Positions 60,273 through 64,000 of a DNA stretch of 64,000 nucleotides are shown here, one piece after another. Position 1 is the first letter of the stretch, and each line of letters opens with the position of its first letter. The stretch lies in contig NZ_RXNQ01000004.1 in assembly GCF_004138205.1 (NCBI RefSeq), forward strand, positions 62,001 to 126,000, read 5' to 3'. The notes below the pieces were generated by a model, which saw nothing but the letters and a program-made list of their open reading frames with translations, was not told where the DNA came from and did no database searches. The position numbers were made by a program, and so were the translations under genes. The DNA is from Pedobacter sp. SYP-B3415 (GTDB taxonomy: Bacteria > Bacteroidota > Bacteroidia > Sphingobacteriales > Sphingobacteriaceae).

Positions 60273-62173
60273 TGCGCTCATCACTTTACACGCTTCTCTT
60301 TAGCCTGCTTGCTGCTGTTGCAAGTGCGCAATATCCGGCAGCACAAATACCGGCCGCCCTGAAAGTAAGGGCAAATGCAGTTGTGCGGGACATGGAAACT
60401 ACCGTAGACATGCGCGCACCGAATGATGTTGGTGTACGGATAAAAACAGCCATTACCATTCTGAACAAAAACGGACGCGAACACGCCCGCCTGGTGCTTA
60501 TGTACAACAAAAATTCCAGCATTAAGTATGTTCGCGGTCAGGTAATTAACGAATGGGGGGCTGTAAAAGGCAAATTCAGTCTGTCTGATTTTTCAGATGA
60601 GAGTGCCGTTGACGGGGGCACGCTCTTCAGTGATGACAGGCTAAAACACTACCTGCCTGATGAGCATCTCTATCCCTACACAGTCGTATATGAGTATGAA
60701 AAACGGTACAAACAAAATCTTGTGTTGCCCGAGTGGCAGCCGATACCCGGATTTGATATCTCAGTTGAGAAAAGCCAGTATGTTTTTATCTCGCAGCCGG
60801 AAGATAAATTGCGCATAAAGACCAGCAACTTTACCGGAAAGCCTTTTGAAGAAAAGACGGAAAAACAACATAAAATAACCTGGACAGCCGAAAATCTTCC
60901 GGCTGTCAGACAGGAAGTCTACGGTCCGGATACAGAAACATTTTTGCCTGCCGTACGCATTGCTGTAGAGAAGTTTTATTATCATGGCTTCAGGGGCGAG
61001 TATCGCGACTGGACTGAACTTGGCAGATGGACCTATGAGAACTTTTTAAAAGGGAAACGGCAGTTATCGCCTTACACAGCCGCTGCTGTGGCAGACATGG
61101 TACGTGACCTACCGGATGATAAGGCAAAGGCAAAAAGATTATATCAGTACCTGCAGCAAAAGGTTCGTTACATCAGTGTGCAGATCGGCGTTGGCGGGTT
61201 GCAGCCAATGTCTGCCCAGGAAGTAGACCAGCTATCGTACGGTGATTGCAAAGCGCTTGTAAACTACATGCAGTCGCTGCTTGATGCAGCCGGCATCGAA
61301 TCTTATTACTGTGTTGTTAATGCGGGAAATTATAAACAAAGTATGATGGCCGACTTTGCAGACATGAGGCAGGGTAACCACATCATCCTGTGTCTGCCGC
61401 TCAAAGGAGATACGACCTGGCTTGAGTGTACCAATCAAAAATTACCGTTTGGTTTTCTGGGCGACTTTACCGATGACCGGACCGTTCTCGCCTGTACGCC
61501 CGAGGGCGGTAAACTGCTCCGCACGCCGAAGCTAAGACCTGAAGATAATATTCAACTGCGAACTGCCTTCTTTGAGGTTGCGGCCAATGGCACACTAACC
61601 GGTACCGTCGAAACGCGTTTTGGTGGCAGTCAGTACGATGCGCACCAATATATAAGTAACAAACAGGCTGGCGAGCAGCTGGAGGCGCTCAAGGAAATCT
61701 ATGATGTCGACAACATCATCGTCTCTGATATCAAATACCTAAACGAAGAAAAGCCGGTGCCGAGCTTCATCGAATCGTTCAATTGCAGACTCCCGTCGTA
61801 TGCAACAGGAAGCACCAACCGGACTTACCTTGTACTGAACGCATTTAACCGCAGCGGACAAATACCCGAGTTGCGAACACGTACCATGCCGGTTTATCTG
61901 AACCGCGGCTATACCGATATCGATTCTATCGTATACACCATGCCGACTGATCTGCGGCTGGAAACGAAACCTGAAGATGTACGCATAGACAATCAATTCG
62001 GAACTTATGAGCTGAAAGTTACGCAGAGCGGGAACCGGTTGCTTTACAGAAGAAAACTGGTAATAAAGGAGGGTACATTCGCCCCGGCGGCCTACGAGGA
62101 GTTCAGTAAATTCAGGATGCGGGTTCATGAGCTTGACCAGCATCGGGCCGTGTTTATGAAAGGTACGCGCTAA
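60272..62173 (+). CDS. DUF3857/transglutaminase-like protein with an intact Cys, 633 aa
   Basis: Paralogue of the preceding gene, with signal peptide MRSSLYTLLFSLLAAVASAQ, a DUF3857 domain (about 35-190) and a transglutaminase-like core around residues 265-400. Here the catalytic positions look functional: Cys in QLSYGDCKALVNYM and His in RQGNHIILCLPLKGD. The third position reads WLECTNQKLPFG. A C-terminal beta-rich region follows. Expected to be periplasmic or outer-membrane associated. Substrate is unknown; Bacteroidota DUF3857 proteins are mostly uncharacterised. Coupled to its partner through TAATG; the convergent small membrane gene starts directly beyond its stop. Confidence 0.86.
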   Translation: MRSSLYTLLFSLLAAVASAQYPAAQIPAALKVRANAVVRDMETTVDMRAPNDVGVRIKTAITILNKNGREHARLVLMYNKNSSIKYVRGQVINEWGAVKGKFSLSDFSDESAVDGGTLFSDDRLKHYLPDEHLYPYTVVYEYEKRYKQNLVLPEWQPIPGFDISVEKSQYVFISQPEDKLRIKTSNFTGKPFEEKTEKQHKITWTAENLPAVRQEVYGPDTETFLPAVRIAVEKFYYHGFRGEYRDWTELGRWTYENFLKGKRQLSPYTAAAVADMVRDLPDDKAKAKRLYQYLQQKVRYISVQIGVGGLQPMSAQEVDQLSYGDCKALVNYMQSLLDAAGIESYYCVVNAGNYKQSMMADFADMRQGNHIILCLPLKGDTTWLECTNQKLPFGFLGDFTDDRTVLACTPEGGKLLRTPKLRPEDNIQLRTAFFEVAANGTLTGTVETRFGGSQYDAHQYISNKQAGEQLEALKEIYDVDNIIVSDIKYLNEEKPVPSFIESFNCRLPSYATGSTNRTYLVLNAFNRSGQIPELRTRTMPVYLNRGYTDIDSIVYTMPTDLRLETKPEDVRIDNQFGTYELKVTQSGNRLLYRRKLVIKEGTFAPAAYEEFSKFRMRVHELDQHRAVFMKGTR

Positions 62174-62302
62174 TCAGCTTAACAAAATTATTCCCAGACC
62201 GATGCCGATAATCATGATCAGATACATGAGAATTTCGGTCACAGCGAATTTCTTGTATTTGGTCCAGAAGGAATCGTCTGTTTTACGTGGCGTGTTTCTC
62301 AC
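62174..62302 (-). CDS. Small single-span membrane protein, about 42 aa
   Basis: Unrecognised. The C-terminal half (FAVTEILMYLIMIIGIGLGI) is one clear membrane helix preceded by a basic/aromatic stretch (DDSFWTKYKKF). The longest frame starts at 62380, but its first 26 residues look non-conserved and hydrophilic. A GTG at 62302 gives a compact protein starting RNTPRKTDDSFW after the initiator. It abuts the DUF3857 stop and follows the thioredoxin gene on the same strand. Start choice uncertain. Confidence 0.55.
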   Translation of the reverse strand: MRNTPRKTDDSFWTKYKKFAVTEILMYLIMIIGIGLGIILLS

Positions 62303-62386
62303 TAATGATAACGATGTTGCTGATTGAATGTGGCATGGTGGGTAGTTGAGCGGATCCCCTTGCCGGTATTGACCGGACAATCAAGA

Positions 62387-62932
62387 TTACCCGATTCTGG
62401 CCAGAACATTTTCTACATACCGGTTTGTCAGCGGTTTTTTCTGATCTGGATTGTCATCGATGTCACCGATGTATTTAATCTCGTACTTGGATCCTTTACG
62501 TTGTAACACCACTGCTTCAGGCGTGTGCCTGATGCCAAACAGAAAAGAGTACTTAAATGCCCTGTCGGCGAGGTAAGGAAAACGAATGTTTTTTTGCTTC
62601 ACCCATTCTTTCATTTTCGGCATCGCATCCAGCGGATATTTGATGGGGTCATCACCATACGGAGCTATGGCTACAACCGGATAACCCCGGCTTTTAAACT
62701 TCTGGTCGAGGGCGATAATGCGGTCTTTGTAACGGATGCAATGATCGCAGGTGTTTGACATGAATACGAGGATAAAACCTTTGGCATTCTTTTGCGCATT
62801 GAGGCTGTACATCCGATCATCTACATTCATGAGCTCAATGTTGTCGACAAAATCGCCCGCTTTCAATGCCTTCTGTGCAAAGGCCGGTGCCGCCAGGCAA
62901 AAAAGCAGGAGGAAAATAAAAGTTCTTTTCAT
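62387..62932 (-). CDS. Exported thioredoxin-fold (AhpC/TSA-redoxin) protein, 181 aa
   Basis: A periplasmic thiol-disulfide or peroxiredoxin-like protein. The signal is MKRTFIFLLLFCLAAPAFAQ. The mature domain holds the redox CxxC as Cys62-Asp-His-Cys65 in FMSNTCDHCIRYKD and the cis-Pro region in GIRHTPEAVVL. CDHC differs from the usual CPxC of thioredoxins and recalls AhpC/TSA-redoxin family members in Bacteroidota. Client proteins are unknown. It lies 4 nt after the NlpC/P60 gene, so cell-envelope co-expression is likely. Confidence 0.85.
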   Translation of the reverse strand: MKRTFIFLLLFCLAAPAFAQKALKAGDFVDNIELMNVDDRMYSLNAQKNAKGFILVFMSNTCDHCIRYKDRIIALDQKFKSRGYPVVAIAPYGDDPIKYPLDAMPKMKEWVKQKNIRFPYLADRAFKYSFLFGIRHTPEAVVLQRKGSKYEIKYIGDIDDNPDQKKPLTNRYVENVLARIG

Positions 62933-62936
62933 GCTG

Positions 62937-63452
62937 TTATCTTGTTATATTTTTGACGGATCCGCCCCCGGTAAAAACCTTTCTATACGCAGGCAGGTTA
63001 AGATCATCGACAATGACGCCGCGTGTTGTTGAAGCATGAACAAAAAATCCGTTGTTCAGGTAAACGCCGACATGGTCAATTTCCCCGCCGCCGAATGAAA
63101 AGAAGATCAGGTCCCCTTCCCTTAAATTCGATTCAGACCGCTGATTTACCACGGTAGCCTGATCGCGCGATCTGCGCGGAAGCACATGACCATAAATCTC
63201 CTTCTGCAAAAGATAGGCGAAGCCCGAACAGTCCACACCACCTTTATCAAGACCGCCGAACCGGTAGCGAACGCCTGCCCAGTCATTGATAAACCGGTAC
63301 AAGTCTTTATTGCCAATCTTTGACATGGCATCTGCGGCCATGGCAGCCTTTGTATTTGATGTTACGGGATGTCTTCTGGCACCGCAGGATGCCATTAACA
63401 GAAGGATCGGAAAAATAACTGCTAAGACGGCGTTTCTTCGTATACAGGTCAT
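62937..63452 (-). CDS. NlpC/P60 (C40) peptidoglycan hydrolase lipoprotein, 171 aa
   Basis: Probably cleaves peptide bonds of peptidoglycan stems at the outer membrane. The lipobox is LLLMASCGA with Cys23. The C40 triad is complete: Cys75 in GGVDCSGFAYLL, His127 in GGGEIDHVGVYLN and His139 in FFVHASTTRGVIV. Substrate-pocket residues VRYRFGGLDKGG precede the Cys. Length is typical for a single-domain enzyme. The start lies 11 nt downstream of the mutS stop, and the thioredoxin gene follows after 4 nt. Confidence 0.92.
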   Translation of the reverse strand: MTCIRRNAVLAVIFPILLLMASCGARRHPVTSNTKAAMAADAMSKIGNKDLYRFINDWAGVRYRFGGLDKGGVDCSGFAYLLQKEIYGHVLPRRSRDQATVVNQRSESNLREGDLIFFSFGGGEIDHVGVYLNNGFFVHASTTRGVIVDDLNLPAYRKVFTGGGSVKNITR

Positions 63453-63463
63453 ATGATGGTTTG

Positions 63464-64000
63464 TCAGGTCTTTATGAGGCGCTGAATCTCGTCCAGTTTG
63501 AGCAACGCTTCTACCGGAGTTAACGCATTTACATCAAGATTATTGAGGCTGTCCCTTATTTTGATAAGAACCGGATCATCGACGGCAAACATCTGAAGCT
63601 GATATGCCTGGTTTTGAACCTTTTTAATACTGTCTTTTATACTTTGCCCTTCAGTCCGGTCGATCTCCAGCTTTTTGAGAATCTCCCCGGCCCTCTGTAC
63701 CAGCCGTGGCGGCATTCCTGCCATTTTAGCCACGTGGATCCCGAAGCTGTGTTCACTGCCACCCGGCACGAGCTTGCGCAGAAATATCACTTTATTGCCG
63801 AGCTCCTTCACCGAAACATTGAAGTTCTTAATGCGGGGCATAGTAGCCGAAAGCTCATTAAGCTCGTGGTAATGTGTGGCAAACAGTGTTTTTGGCCTGG
63901 CATTGGGCTGCTGATGCAGAAATTCTGCGATAGCCCAGGCTATCGAAATGCCATCGTAAGTGCTCGTACCGCGACCGATCTCGTCAAGAAGAATCAGGCT
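63464..64000 (-). CDS. mutS: DNA mismatch repair protein MutS, C-terminal part (start outside window)
   Basis: The window holds the ATPase end of MutS. Reading in from the right edge, the frame encodes the Walker B segment [20 protein letters not shown] and the switch/dimer motif FATHYHEL. Next come the helix-turn-helix interface ([20 protein letters not shown]) and a Lys/Glu-rich tail with DALxPxEAL-type residues ([19 protein letters not shown]). The frame runs off the window, so the ATG at 63841 is internal. MutS recognises mismatches and recruits MutL. It heads a run with NlpC/P60 and thioredoxin genes. Confidence 0.96.
   Translation of the reverse strand, partial: SLILLDEIGRGTSTYDGISIAWAIAEFLHQQPNARPKTLFATHYHELNELSATMPRIKNFNVSVKELGNKVIFLRKLVPGGSEHSFGIHVAKMAGMPPRLVQRAGEILKKLEIDRTEGQSIKDSIKKVQNQAYQLQMFAVDDPVLIKIRDSLNNLDVNALTPVEALLKLDEIQRLIKT

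Overview
The window is chromosomal DNA of a member of the Bacteroidota, most likely Sphingobacteriaceae-like (Pedobacter/Mucilaginibacter relatives). Three things point there. It has a SusC/SusD pair with a hybrid two-component regulator. It has peptidase S46, DUF3857 proteins and small Bacteroidetes-type lipoproteins. Several genes are preceded by the Bacteroidetes -7 element TAnnTTTG rather than a sigma70 box, and clear Shine-Dalgarno sequences are scarce. The genus is an inference. The window is gene-dense, and I saw no tRNA, rRNA, CRISPR array, insertion sequence or prophage.

Layout. 1-6.7 kb: the end of ribD, an EamA transporter, an IMPACT-family protein, a nucleoside phosphorylase, a DUF1398 protein, divergent galM/galK, a TrmH-type methyltransferase and a DUF3052-YdeI fusion. 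6.7-10.5 kb: a three-subunit periplasmic molybdenum aldehyde oxidoreductase (paoABC type) with a Tat signal on the iron-sulfur subunit. 10.6-16.6 kb: glutamate synthase gltBD with a clear terminator. 16.98-17.09 kb: the SRP RNA gene, followed by fsa (fructose-6-phosphate aldolase/transaldolase), a secreted protein of unknown function, an alpha/beta hydrolase and an OPT transporter.

21.6-36.7 kb: a polysaccharide utilization locus (PUL). A divergent hybrid two-component sensor/AraC regulator faces susC-susD-GH43-GH5-like-GH43-GH43-GH29. The sensor is expected to detect a glycan fragment in the periplasm and activate susC. SusCD would import oligosaccharides, and the lipoprotein or periplasmic glycosidases would strip arabinose/xylose-type and fucose side chains. 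Hairpins lie after susD and after the GH5-like gene.

37-44 kb: aroQ and xerD diverge. They are followed by a minus-strand run of housekeeping and repair genes: a PPOX-like protein, a frameshifted PhyH dioxygenase, a VOC protein, kynureninase, a bestrophin and an HDAC-like amidohydrolase, with a 3-methyladenine glycosylase and free methionine-R-sulfoxide reductase upstream. 44.5-54.7 kb: dipeptidyl peptidase 11, a CrtA-like protein with a small partner, an MFS exporter, two DUF proteins, PIN-PhoH, an unexplained 0.68-kb structured intergenic region, a FUSC membrane protein and Ohr. 54.8-64 kb: a Tat-exported Gfo/Idh/MocA oxidoreductase with apbE, an ExoX-like exonuclease, two tandem DUF3857/transglutaminase-like proteins, a small membrane protein, a periplasmic thioredoxin, an NlpC/P60 lipoprotein and the 3' part of mutS.

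The most noteworthy items are the PUL and its internal hairpins, the apparent one-base deletion in the PhyH gene, the unassigned RNA-like/small-ORF region upstream of phoH, and the active-site divergence within the DUF3857 pair. I found no convincing entirely new multi-gene system.
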